A stretch of 64,000 nucleotides of DNA from Pseudomonas koreensis (lineage in GTDB: Bacteria; Pseudomonadota; Gammaproteobacteria; Pseudomonadales; Pseudomonadaceae), in assembly GCF_012986595.1 (NCBI RefSeq), contig NZ_JAAQYM010000007.1, positions 310,001-374,000 of the forward strand, in the 5' to 3' direction. The notes under the pieces are model-generated. The model was not told where the DNA came from. It was given only the letters and a program-made list of their open reading frames with translations, and did not search any database. Position 1 is the stretch's first letter. Every line of letters begins with the position of its first letter. Position numbers and translations under genes: made by a program. This document shows, in pieces, positions 41,840-49,585 of this stretch.

Positions 41840-42622
41840 ATGTTCAGATCTATTCAGCGCTGGGTTCCAAGGGCCGCTTCTTTGCTGCTCTGCCTGCTGT
41901 TCTGGCAACTCGCCGCCAGCCACCATTGGAACCTCGGACTGGTCACCTTCGCCAACGTGCCCGCCCCCTTGGCGGTCATTGAAGCGGCGCTGGGCCTGGG
42001 CGATTCCGGCAAGCTGCTGCAGCACCTGACCGCCAGCCTCAGCCGCGTGTTCGCCGGTTACCTTGCGGCACTGCTGATCGGCATCGCCCTGGGCCTGGCC
42101 ATCGGCCGCTCGAAATGGGCCGAAGACCTGCTGCTGCCACCGCTGGAAGTGCTGCGGCCGATCCCGGCGGTGGCGTGGATTCCGCTGGCGATTCTGATGT
42201 TCCCGTCGTCGGAGCTGTCGATGGTGTTCATCACCTTCACCGGCGCGCTGTTCCCGATCCTGCTCAACACCGTGCACGGTGTCGAAGGCGTCGATCCGCG
42301 CCTGATCGCTTCAGCGAAAAGCCTCGGGGCAGGACGCCGGGCGATGTTGCTCGAAGTGATTTTGCCCGGTGCCGCACCGAGCATCATCACCGGCCTGGCG
42401 ATCGGCATGGGCACCTCGTGGTTCTGCCTGGTGACCGCGGAAATGATCTCCGGCCAGTTCGGCATCGGTTACTACACCTGGGAGTCCTACACCATCCAGA
42501 ACTACGCCGACATCGTCGTCGGCATGCTGCTGATCGGCGTGCTGGGCATGGGCAGCAGCCTGTTGATAAAACGTCTGGGCGGGCTGTTCACGCCTTGGCA
42601 CCGACCACGAGGAAAAGCCTGA
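41840..42622 (+). CDS. ABC transporter permease, SsuC/TauC type
   Basis: A 260-residue inner-membrane protein with about six membrane helices (for example AASLLLCLLFWQLAAS, VFAGYLAALLIGIALGLAIG, VGMLLIGVLGMGSSLLI). The EAA loop that docks to the ATPase reads DPRLIASAKSLGAGRRAMLL followed by EVILPGAAPSIITGL. The sequence PPLEVLRPIPAVAWIPLAIL is typical of the sulfonate/nitrate/taurine permease group. The start at 41840 follows AAAGGAA; upstream frame extension lies in the REP. It overlaps the ATPase gene by a single base (TGATG-type junction), so the transport components are translated together. Confidence 0.93.
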   Translation: MFRSIQRWVPRAASLLLCLLFWQLAASHHWNLGLVTFANVPAPLAVIEAALGLGDSGKLLQHLTASLSRVFAGYLAALLIGIALGLAIGRSKWAEDLLLPPLEVLRPIPAVAWIPLAILMFPSSELSMVFITFTGALFPILLNTVHGVEGVDPRLIASAKSLGAGRRAMLLEVILPGAAPSIITGLAIGMGTSWFCLVTAEMISGQFGIGYYTWESYTIQNYADIVVGMLLIGVLGMGSSLLIKRLGGLFTPWHRPRGKA

Positions 42623-43470
42623 TGAGCGCAATGCAAACCCCGGAAGGGCGGATCGATATTCGTCAGTTGTCGATCGTCCTCGGCGAAGGCCAGCACGCGT
42701 TCGAAGCCGTGCACGGTCTGGATTGCCAGATCGAACCGGGCCAGTTCGTGTGCATTCTCGGCCCGTCCGGTTGCGGCAAATCGACCTTGCTTGGCGCACT
42801 CGCCGGGCACTTGAGCGCCCATGCCGGCAGCCTGAAAGTCGATGGTGGCGAGGTGTCCGGGCCGTCGCCGCAACGTGGCATGGTGTTCCAGCATCACACG
42901 CTGTTCCCGTGGCGCACGGTGCGCGACAACGTTGCCTTTGGCCTGAAGATGCGTGGCATCGGAAAGACTGAGCGCCACCGAGCCGCCGACGACATTCTCC
43001 AACTGGTGGGCCTTGAAGGCTTTGCCGAACGCTGGCCCGATCAGCTTTCCGGCGGCATGCAGCAACGGGTGGAAATCGCCCGGGTGCTGGTCAACCGTCC
43101 GCGCCTGCTGCTGATGGACGAGCCCTTCGGCGCGCTGGATGCCTTGACCCGCCTGAACATGCAGGAACTGCTGCTGGACATCTGGACGCGCATCCGCACC
43201 ACCGTGGTGTTCGTCACCCACGACATCGACGAGGCGCTATTCCTCGCCGACCGCCTGCTGGTGATGAGCGCGCGGCCGGGGCGAATCATCGAAGACCTGC
43301 GCCTGGATTTCCCGCGCCCGCGCACCACTGAGCTGGTGACCAGCGCCGAGTTTTCTCGGCTCAAACGCCACTGCCTCGACCTGCTGCGCCATGACAACGA
43401 CCGACCGCTGCCGCGCCTCAATCCGCTCGGCCTGCCTCCCGAAAACCCTTTGCCGCGATTTGCCTTATGA
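42622..43470 (+). CDS. ABC transporter ATPase, SsuB/TauB type
   Basis: A 282-residue ATPase energising the importer. Walker A LGPSGCGKSTLL, Q-loop GMVFQHHTLFPWRTV (the LFPW form is typical of sulfonate and nitrate importers), signature LSGGMQQRVEIA, Walker B LLLMDEPFGALD and H-loop VVFVTHDIDEALFLADRL are all intact. A proline-rich tail (DRPLPRLNPLGLPPENPLP) is longer than usual. The start at 42622 overlaps the permease stop; the frame is open upstream, but that region is the permease gene. It overlaps the HEAT-repeat gene by four bases. Confidence 0.95.
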   Translation: MSAMQTPEGRIDIRQLSIVLGEGQHAFEAVHGLDCQIEPGQFVCILGPSGCGKSTLLGALAGHLSAHAGSLKVDGGEVSGPSPQRGMVFQHHTLFPWRTVRDNVAFGLKMRGIGKTERHRAADDILQLVGLEGFAERWPDQLSGGMQQRVEIARVLVNRPRLLLMDEPFGALDALTRLNMQELLLDIWTRIRTTVVFVTHDIDEALFLADRLLVMSARPGRIIEDLRLDFPRPRTTELVTSAEFSRLKRHCLDLLRHDNDRPLPRLNPLGLPPENPLPRFAL

Positions 43471-44429
43471 CCTCTATTTTTGCTGTGACCGATAACCCGG
43501 ACATTCTCGCCCTGCAACCGCGTCTGACCGCTGACGATGCCGGCGTGCGGCGCATTGCGCTGATTGATCTCGCGGACCTGGAAGAGCCGGACGGCTTGCT
43601 CTGGCTGGTCGAACGGCTGAGCGATGATCCGGCGCAAGAAGTCCGCGCCGAAGCCGCGCGACTGCTGGAAGCCTGGGAGGACGAACCGGTGGTGGCGGCG
43701 CTGTGTCAGGCGCTGACCGACCCGTCGCCCGCCGTACAAACCGCAGCAGCGCAAAGCCTGAGCCTGCTCAAGAGCGAAGCCGCTGGCCGGGTGATTCTGC
43801 CGTGGACCGATCACGCGCAAGTCAGTGTGCGGATCGCTGCGTTCCGCGCCCTGCGCGAACTGCGTTTCGTCGCCGCCGCGCCTGCTGCGGTCGCGGCACT
43901 CGACGACGCCGATGCCAATGTGCGGCGCGAAGCGGTCGGCGTGCTCGGCTGGCTCAAGCAACTCGACGCGCTGCCGGCGCTGGCACGCCTGGCCAGCGCC
44001 GACCCGGACACCGAAGTGCGGCGCGCCGCCACCGGCGCCCTCGGCCTGGCCTCCGGCGCCGAGGTGCTGCCGGCGTTGCGTCAGGCCTTGCAGGATCACG
44101 CCTGGCAAGTGCGTGAAGAGGCGGCCACCACGCTGGGCAAGGTCGGCCACAGCGATGCCGGTCCGGCGTTGATCGAAGCGCTGGGCGATGATTACTGGCA
44201 AGTGCGCCTGCGCGCCACTCGCAGCCTCGGTCGCCTGCGTTTTGCCCCGGCGCTGGACGCGTTGATCGAGACCCTCGGCCATCGCATCAGCAACCTGCGC
44301 AAGGAAGCCGCGCTGGCCCTCGGTGAGTTGCATGATCGCGGGGCGGTGGCGGCGTTGCAGGCGGCGCAGGACGACGGTGACCCGGAAGTGCGCAAAGCGG
44401 TGCGGATTGCCTTGAGTCAGTTGCAATGA
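43467..44429 (+). CDS. HEAT-repeat protein (PBS-lyase-like repeats)
   Basis: A 320-residue protein made of about eight HEAT-like repeats of 30-32 residues. Examples: DPAQEVRAEAARLLEAWED, DPSPAVQTAAAQSLSLLKSE, DADANVRREAVGVLGWLKQ, DPDTEVRRAATGALGLA, DHAWQVREEAATTLGKVGH, DDYWQVRLRATRSLGRLR and DPEVRKAVRIALSQLQ. No signal peptide. Such proteins act as scaffolds or as cofactor-attachment helpers (the PBS lyase relatives). Being translationally coupled to the ATPase upstream and to the DUF971 gene downstream (both ATGA overlaps) strongly ties it to the flavoprotein/importer system. It may assist assembly or cofactor loading of the AprA-like enzyme (inference). Confidence 0.9.
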   Translation: MTSIFAVTDNPDILALQPRLTADDAGVRRIALIDLADLEEPDGLLWLVERLSDDPAQEVRAEAARLLEAWEDEPVVAALCQALTDPSPAVQTAAAQSLSLLKSEAAGRVILPWTDHAQVSVRIAAFRALRELRFVAAAPAAVAALDDADANVRREAVGVLGWLKQLDALPALARLASADPDTEVRRAATGALGLASGAEVLPALRQALQDHAWQVREEAATTLGKVGHSDAGPALIEALGDDYWQVRLRATRSLGRLRFAPALDALIETLGHRISNLRKEAALALGELHDRGAVAALQAAQDDGDPEVRKAVRIALSQLQ

Positions 44430-44704
44430 ATCCGCTGTCGGTAGGCAATTCACAAAGCGCGCAGACGTTGCGCCTGAGTTGGCCGGACGGCCGTGAATCG
44501 GTGCTCAACCACGCCGAACTGCGCCGCCAGTGCCCGTGCTCGCAGTGCCGTGCGTTTCGCCTGAAAGGGATGACCCCGCGGGTCGATGACCGTGTTCGGC
44601 TGATCGAGATCAATCCGCAGGGCTACGGCGTGCAACTGGTGTTCAGCGATGGGCACCAGCGCGGGATCTACCCGTGGGATTACCTGGCACAACTCAATTC
44701 TTGA
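44426..44704 (+). CDS. DUF971 protein (gamma-butyrobetaine hydroxylase N-domain-like)
   Basis: A 92-residue protein consisting of one DUF971 / GBBH-like N-terminal domain. The zinc-site motif is CPCSQCRAFRLKGM near residues 33-46, preceded by RLSWPDGRESVLNHAELR and followed by LIEINPQGYGVQLVFSDGHQ and the conserved end GIYPWDYLAQL. Such stand-alone domains occur near iron-sulfur cluster carriers and in hydroxylases, and no activity is established. It is the last gene of the block and overlaps the HEAT-repeat gene by four bases. A REP lies right behind it. It may help iron-sulfur or metal handling for the ferredoxin/flavoprotein pair. Confidence 0.9.
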   Translation: MNPLSVGNSQSAQTLRLSWPDGRESVLNHAELRRQCPCSQCRAFRLKGMTPRVDDRVRLIEINPQGYGVQLVFSDGHQRGIYPWDYLAQLNS

Positions 44705-44720
44705 CCCAACAAATATCCAA

Positions 44721-44812
44721 TTGTGGGAGCGAGCCTGCTCGCGAATGCGGTGGTTGATTCAGCATTGATGGCGACTGATACGCCGCCTTCGCGAGCAGGC
44801 TCGCTCCCACAG
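44721..44812. repeat. REP, GAGCCTGCTCGCGA type
   Basis: TTGTGGGAGCGAGCCTGCTC and GAGCAGGCTCGCTCCCACAG arms, 92 bp apart end to end, between convergent DUF971 and eptA genes. Confidence 0.85.
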
Positions 44813-44833
44813 TGGGGTTGTGTAATTCCCGGG

Positions 44834-46492
44834 TTATTGGGCAGCCGTCATCGCCGGCCGGCATCCCCGAAACACATCCAGCCCTGGCTGATACAGCGCC
44901 GTTTTCACCTCAAACAACCCCAGCACCGAATGGAACAGGTTGTCATGGCTCAAGTCCGGCTGCCCGGTCTTGCCTTGCAGGCAATCCCGATCAATCCCCA
45001 GTTGCGCCAGGGTGTTGTTGCCGAACCACATCACCATCGGCACATGAGTCTGCGCCTCGGGCGCCAGTGCATACGGCGCCGCGTGCAGGTACAGGCCGTT
45101 TTCGCCCAGCGATTCGCCATGGTCGGAGACGTACAGCATCGAGGTGTCCAGCGTGTCCTGATTGCGCTTGAGCAACTCGATCACCTTGGCGAGGAAGTGG
45201 TCGGTGTAGAGGATCGTGTTGTCGTACACGTTCACCAACTCATCGCGACTGCAACTGCCCAACTGGTTGGTGTGGCAGATCGGCGTGAAGCGTTCCAGGG
45301 TCTTCGGGTAACGCTCGTAGTATTCCGGGCCGTGGCTGCCGTCGGCGTGCAGGACGATGATCGCGTGGCCCTTGAGGCTGTCGATGTAGGTCTGCAGATC
45401 GGCCAGCAGCGCTTCATCGAGGCAGTTGTTGCCGTCGCAGAACGGCCCCGGCTGGTTCTTCGCGATGTCGCGGTGCGGCACGCGCAGGCAGGTGCCCTTG
45501 CAGTCGCTGTTGTTGTCCAGCCACAGCACCTGCACGCCGGCGCGTTGCAGGATGTCGAGCAGGCCTTCGTAGGTTTTGCCTTTCTTGTCGCTGTAGTCCT
45601 CACGCGGGAACATCGAGAACATGCACGGCACCGACACCGCCGTGGACGTGCCGCAGGAATGCACCTGGGTGAAGTTGAGGATGTCCAGCTGGCTCAGTTC
45701 GGGATTGGTCTCGCGTGCATAGCCGTTCAGCGAGAAGTGATCGGCGCGGGCGGTTTCGCCCACCACGAACACCATCAGCGATTTCTTCTCGCGGCTGGCG
45801 GCTTTCGCGCTCATCACCGCGTCTTCACCGATGGCCTGCACCACGAAGTGCTTTTTGATGCCCAGGCGCTGTTTGGTGTACTTGCTGATGGCGTAGATGT
45901 AGTTGGTCGGGTTGATGAAATGGGTGAGCTTGTCTTCTTCACGGAAGATCGGCGCGTAGGTCGAATAGAACGCGCCCACCGAGGCGCCGATCAGCAGCAC
46001 GCAGGCGGTGATCACCAACAGCTTGTTGAGCAGGCCACGAAAGAACGGCCGATAACTCACCGGCCAACGCCAGATCAGCGCCGCCGGCAGCACGCCGAGC
46101 AGCAGCACGTAGGCCAGCAGCTTGCCGTTGAACAGCGCGGCGGCTTCGGCCGGGTTGGTTTCGAACACGTTCTGGATCATCACCGTGTCGATGGTGATCC
46201 CGTATTCGTTCATGAAATACGCAGCGCAGGCCGAGAGCAGGGCGACCACCGTCAGTGCCGGTTTCAGCGTCCAGCGAAACGACACCAACGTCAGCAACAG
46301 GCTGATGGCGGCCCACAGAAACAGCCCGAACGAGGCGAAAAACGCCAGTTTGTGCGCTCCTTGCAGGGTGATCAGCGTGCCCAGCGCCTTCCAGGTCGCC
46401 AGGTTGTACAGCGCCACCAGTGCCAAAGAAAACAGCAGCACCAGGCGGGTTGAAGTGATGGACGGTAAACGCAGTCCTTTGCCCAAAGCCAT
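44834..46492 (-). CDS. eptA: Phosphoethanolamine-lipid A transferase EptA-like
   Basis: A 552-residue inner-membrane enzyme that transfers phosphoethanolamine to lipid A, lowering surface charge and polymyxin binding. Five N-terminal membrane helices are seen (for example LVLLFSLALVALYNLATW, FFASFGLFLWAAISLLL, LLVITACVLLIGASVGAFY). The periplasmic sulfatase-like domain begins SLMVFVVGETARADHFS with the metal-binding Glu; the Thr nucleophile lies in CGTSTAVSVPCMFS; YVSDHGESLGENG carries the Asp-His pair. Paired cysteines (DCKGTC, FCDGNNC, CHTNQLGSC) match EptA disulfides. I choose the ATG at 46492, because AGAGGA lies nine bases before it but abuts the ATG at 46501. No PmrAB genes adjoin. Confidence 0.92.
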   Translation of the reverse strand: MALGKGLRLPSITSTRLVLLFSLALVALYNLATWKALGTLITLQGAHKLAFFASFGLFLWAAISLLLTLVSFRWTLKPALTVVALLSACAAYFMNEYGITIDTVMIQNVFETNPAEAAALFNGKLLAYVLLLGVLPAALIWRWPVSYRPFFRGLLNKLLVITACVLLIGASVGAFYSTYAPIFREEDKLTHFINPTNYIYAISKYTKQRLGIKKHFVVQAIGEDAVMSAKAASREKKSLMVFVVGETARADHFSLNGYARETNPELSQLDILNFTQVHSCGTSTAVSVPCMFSMFPREDYSDKKGKTYEGLLDILQRAGVQVLWLDNNSDCKGTCLRVPHRDIAKNQPGPFCDGNNCLDEALLADLQTYIDSLKGHAIIVLHADGSHGPEYYERYPKTLERFTPICHTNQLGSCSRDELVNVYDNTILYTDHFLAKVIELLKRNQDTLDTSMLYVSDHGESLGENGLYLHAAPYALAPEAQTHVPMVMWFGNNTLAQLGIDRDCLQGKTGQPDLSHDNLFHSVLGLFEVKTALYQPGLDVFRGCRPAMTAAQ

Positions 46493-46608
46493 TTCAGACA
46501 TTCCTCTACACGAATAGAAAACTCGTACGGTTACGCGCGTAACTGTAGAAGAACATTAGTAAAAATTCCGTAAACATCCCGTAACAAACACCGAGTGCAC
46601 AGCGAAAC

Positions 46609-46702
46609 CCTGTAGGAGTGAGCCTGCTCGCGATAGCGGTATTGCATTCAACATTGTTGTTGACTGACACACTGCTATCGCGAGCAGGCTCACTCCTACA
46701 GG
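46609..46702. repeat. REP, TGAGCCTGCTCGCGA type
   Basis: CCTGTAGGAGTGAGCCTGCT and AGCAGGCTCACTCCTACAGG arms of a 94-bp element. Confidence 0.85.
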
Positions 46703-46733
46703 TAATGCTGCTCGCTTAAGCCCGGCAATGTGA

Positions 46734-46842
46734 CTGTGGCGAGGGAGCTTGCTCCCGCTGGACTGCGTAGCAGTCCCTCTTTTGGGGGCGCTTCGCGACC
46801 CAGCGAGACGAGGCGGCGATCCTACAAGCTCCCTCGCCACAG
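46734..46842. repeat. REP/BIME, CTGTGGCGAGGG type with altered right arm
   Basis: The left arm CTGTGGCGAGGGAGCTTGCT is normal. The right arm is interrupted: GACGAGGCGGCGATCCTAC replaces the usual inner sequence before AAGCTCCCTCGCCACAGG. Confidence 0.8.
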
Positions 46843-46921
46843 GTTTCAATTGAATGGGGAACGATCAATCAGTGTCCGGCCCGGGCCGACTGGCGGTCAT
46901 TGTCAGAAAAACCCGGGAAGA

Positions 46922-46933
46922 GTACAAATGTAC
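46922..46933. promoter_or_regulatory. LexA2-type SOS box overlapping start codon
   Basis: GTACAAATGTAC is a GTAC-N4-GTAC palindrome containing the ATG of lexA2. LexA2 boxes described for pseudomonads have the form GTAC-N4-GTGC, so this is a near match and indicates self-repression of the cassette. Confidence 0.7.
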
Positions 46934-47545
46934 TCCATGACCAATCTGACTCCCCGCCGTACCGCCATCCTGACCTTTATCCGCGAACGCATCGCCGAAC
47001 ACGGTCAGCCCCCAAGCCTCGCTGAAATCAGCGAGGCTTTTGGTTTTGCCTCGCGCAGCGTGGCGCGCAAGCATGTGCTGGCGCTCACCGAAGCCGGGTT
47101 TATCGAGGTCAATCCGCATCAGGCCCGGGGCATTCGCCTGCTCGGGCAACCGCCGCGGCCGGAGCTGCTCGACATTCCCGTACTCGGCCGCGTCGCTGCC
47201 GGTGCGCCGATCGGTGCCGATGCCGAGATCCATAGCCGCTTGATGCTCGACCCGGTGCTGTTCTCCCGCACACCCGACTACATGCTGCGGGTGCAGGGCG
47301 ACTCGATGATCGAGGACGGCATTCTCGACGGTGATCTGGTGGGCGTGAAGCGCAATCCCGAGGCGCTCAACGGCCAGATCGTGGTGGCGCGGCTCGACGG
47401 CGAGGTCACGATCAAACGCTTCGAGCGTGTCGGCGCGACGGTGCGCCTGCTGCCGCGCAACCCGGCGTACCAGCCGATTGTCGTGCGCGACGATCAGGAC
47501 CTGGCCATCGAAGGGGTGTTCTGCGGTCTGGTGAGGCAAGGCTGA
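46928..47545 (+). CDS. lexA: LexA2 repressor of the imuAB-dnaE2 cassette
   Basis: A 205-residue LexA paralogue. The N-terminal winged helix (RRTAILTFIRERIAEHGQPP, SLAEISEAFGFASRSVARKH) binds the SOS box. The self-cleavage site is A-G in VLGRVAAGAPIGADAE. The catalytic serine is in VQGDSMIEDGILDGDLVGVK, and the lysine in IVVARLDGEVTIKRF. It differs from canonical LexA mainly in the recognition helix, as expected for LexA2, which reads a different box. The start at 46928 lies inside the palindrome at 46922-46933; ATG 46937 is an alternative. The stop overlaps the imuA start (TGATG), so all four genes of the cassette form one damage-inducible operon. Confidence 0.92.
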   Translation: MYSMTNLTPRRTAILTFIRERIAEHGQPPSLAEISEAFGFASRSVARKHVLALTEAGFIEVNPHQARGIRLLGQPPRPELLDIPVLGRVAAGAPIGADAEIHSRLMLDPVLFSRTPDYMLRVQGDSMIEDGILDGDLVGVKRNPEALNGQIVVARLDGEVTIKRFERVGATVRLLPRNPAYQPIVVRDDQDLAIEGVFCGLVRQG

Positions 47546-48162
47546 TGGGCGCCGTCGTTGCACTCGATACGCTGTTCAATGGCGGCCAGGTCTGGAAGGG
47601 CCGTCCTGCGCCTCCGGCGGCCAGCCCGCAACCCACCGGCCATGCCGCGCTGGATGCGGCATTGCCCAGCGGCGGCTGGCCGGAAGCGGCACTGAGCGAA
47701 ATCCTTCTGGCCGGCCCCGGGGTCGGTGAGTTGCAACTGGTCTGGCCGACCCTGGCGCGGTTGTCGGCGGCGGGCGAGCGCATCGTGCTGGTGGCGCCCC
47801 CGTTCGTGCCGTACCCGCAGGCGTGGGAGAACGCCGGGATCGATCTGCGTCAGTTGTCGGTGATCCAGGCCAGCGAACGCGATGCCTTGTGGGCGGCGGA
47901 ACAATGCCTGCGTTCGGGCAGTTGCGGCGCCGTGCTGTGCTGGCCGCACAAGGCTGATGACCGCGCGTTGCGGCGCTTGCAGGTGGCGGCGGAAACCGGG
48001 CAGACCCTGGCCTTTGCCTGGCGCCCGCTGAGCGAGGCGGTCAACCCGTCGCCGGCGGCGCTGCGCATTGCCATCGATGCCAGACCTGCCCAGTTGCGCG
48101 TGCTCAAATGCCGTGGCGGACTGGCGCGCACGGCGCCGATTGCGTTTGCCGTGGGGCACTGA
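47545..48162 (+). CDS. imuA: Translesion synthesis accessory protein ImuA
   Basis: A 205-residue RecA-like protein of the mutasome. It starts in the usual way with ALDTLFNGGQVWKGRPAP and has the family landmarks GHAALDAALPSGGWPEAALS, IVLVAPPFVPYPQAWENAGI and LAFAWRPLSEAVNPSPAALR. The P-loop position (AGPGVGELQL) is degenerate, consistent with loss of ATPase-dependent recombinase function. In other bacteria ImuA binds ImuB and RecA and is needed for damage-induced mutagenesis by DnaE2. It overlaps lexA2 by one base and precedes imuB by seven bases. Confidence 0.92.
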   Translation: MGAVVALDTLFNGGQVWKGRPAPPAASPQPTGHAALDAALPSGGWPEAALSEILLAGPGVGELQLVWPTLARLSAAGERIVLVAPPFVPYPQAWENAGIDLRQLSVIQASERDALWAAEQCLRSGSCGAVLCWPHKADDRALRRLQVAAETGQTLAFAWRPLSEAVNPSPAALRIAIDARPAQLRVLKCRGGLARTAPIAFAVGH

Positions 48163-48169
48163 GGTCGTC

Positions 48170-49585
48170 ATGCGCTGGGTCTGCATTCTGTTCCCGCAAT
48201 TGGCGCTCGACGCAGTCCTGCGTCAGCGTCCCGATCCCGATCAACCGTTGGTGCTGCTCAGCGGCCCGGCCCAGCGCCGGGTGCTGCAAGCGGTGAATAC
48301 GTCGGCGCGCCAGCTCGGCCTGCGCGCCGGCCAGTCGATGACCGCCGCGCAAGCGTTGAGCAAAGGCTTTGCCACCGCCGATTACGACCTCGCCGAGGTC
48401 GAGCACTGGCAGCAGTTTCTGGCGGCGTGGGCCTACCGGTTCAGCGCGCAGGTCAGTGTGCATTACCCGCGTACCGTGGTGTTCGAGATCGAATCCAGCC
48501 TGGGCCTGTTCGGTTCCTGGACGCAGTTTGAAGCGCGGCTGCGCAAGGAGCTGACCGAGCTGGGCTTCCGCCATCGCATTGTCGCCGCACCGAACCCGGT
48601 GGCGGCGCGGGTGCTGGCCAATGCTTACGATGGCCTGGTGGTGCCGGACGGTGAAGCCTTGCAGCATCATCTCGGGCAACTGCCTGTCGATCGCGTCGGG
48701 CTGGAGCCGCCCGTCGCCACGGCGCTGGCGCGTATGGGCCTGCGTAACCTCAGCCAGGTGCAGAGCCTGCCGCGTCAGGCCCTGGCCCGACGTTTCGAAG
48801 CATCGATGCTCAAACACCTCGACACCCTGTTCGGCGCACGTCCACTGGCCTTGGCGTTCTATCTGCCGCCAGACCGCTTCGATGTGCGCATCGAACTCAA
48901 CTTCGACGTGCAATCTCATCAGGCCTTGCTGTTCCCGTTACGCCGGTTGACCGGCGACCTGTCGGCGTTTCTCTGCGGGCGCGACAGCGGTGTGCAGCGT
49001 TTCGATTTGCATCTGGAGCACGCCGGGCTGCCGGACACGCTGATCAAGGTCGGCTTGCTCAGCGCCGAGCGCGATCCGGCGATGCTCTTCGAACTGGCGC
49101 GGGGCCGGCTGGAGCAGGTACAGGTCGAGGCGCCGGTGCGCGGTTTCCGCCTGCGCGCCGAAGATCTGCCGAGTTTCGTACCGCAGTTTCAGGAACTGTT
49201 CGATGAGCGTCCGCAACAGACCTTGCCCTGGGAGCAATTGCGCGAACGCCTGCGCGCGCGGCTCGGCGACGATGCGGTGCAGGGCCTGCGCTTCCAGGCC
49301 GACCATCGCCCCGAATGTGCGTGGCAGAACGGCGTCGACAAGCAGCGTTGCAGCGGATTGCCGAGCGTTCAGCGCCCGGGCTGGCTGCTCGGCGAACCGC
49401 AAAGCGTGGCTGAAGGTTCGGCGCGGATCCTCATGGGCCCGGAACGCATCGAATCCGGCTGGTGGGACGGGGACGATGTACGCCGCGATTACTACCTGAT
49501 CCAGAACCGCGCCGGTCAGCAGGGCTGGGCGTATCGGGCGGTGGGCGAGGGCGGTCCGTTGTGGCTGCAGGGCTGGTTTGCATGA
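48170..49585 (+). CDS. imuB: Y-family polymerase-like protein ImuB
   Basis: A 471-residue Y-family relative. It begins MRWVCILFPQLALDAVLRQR and continues with little-finger features and a long C-terminal region (RPGWLLGEPQSVAEGSARIL, GWWDGDDVRRDYYLIQNRAG). The palm sequence TVVFEIESSLGLFG stands where active Pol IV/V have a paired acidic site, and the first acidic residue of the active site is likewise absent from the N-terminal LFPQLAL. It is therefore a non-catalytic hub that binds the beta clamp, ImuA and DnaE2. The start at 48170 leaves a small gap to imuA. It overlaps dnaE2 by four bases (ATGA). Confidence 0.93.
   Translation: MRWVCILFPQLALDAVLRQRPDPDQPLVLLSGPAQRRVLQAVNTSARQLGLRAGQSMTAAQALSKGFATADYDLAEVEHWQQFLAAWAYRFSAQVSVHYPRTVVFEIESSLGLFGSWTQFEARLRKELTELGFRHRIVAAPNPVAARVLANAYDGLVVPDGEALQHHLGQLPVDRVGLEPPVATALARMGLRNLSQVQSLPRQALARRFEASMLKHLDTLFGARPLALAFYLPPDRFDVRIELNFDVQSHQALLFPLRRLTGDLSAFLCGRDSGVQRFDLHLEHAGLPDTLIKVGLLSAERDPAMLFELARGRLEQVQVEAPVRGFRLRAEDLPSFVPQFQELFDERPQQTLPWEQLRERLRARLGDDAVQGLRFQADHRPECAWQNGVDKQRCSGLPSVQRPGWLLGEPQSVAEGSARILMGPERIESGWWDGDDVRRDYYLIQNRAGQQGWAYRAVGEGGPLWLQGWFA

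Noticed and set aside
44723..46453. A 576-codon plus-strand frame antisense to eptA
   Set aside because: Gln/His/Arg-rich antisense product beginning in a REP; eptA on the other strand has complete membrane helices and catalytic motifs.
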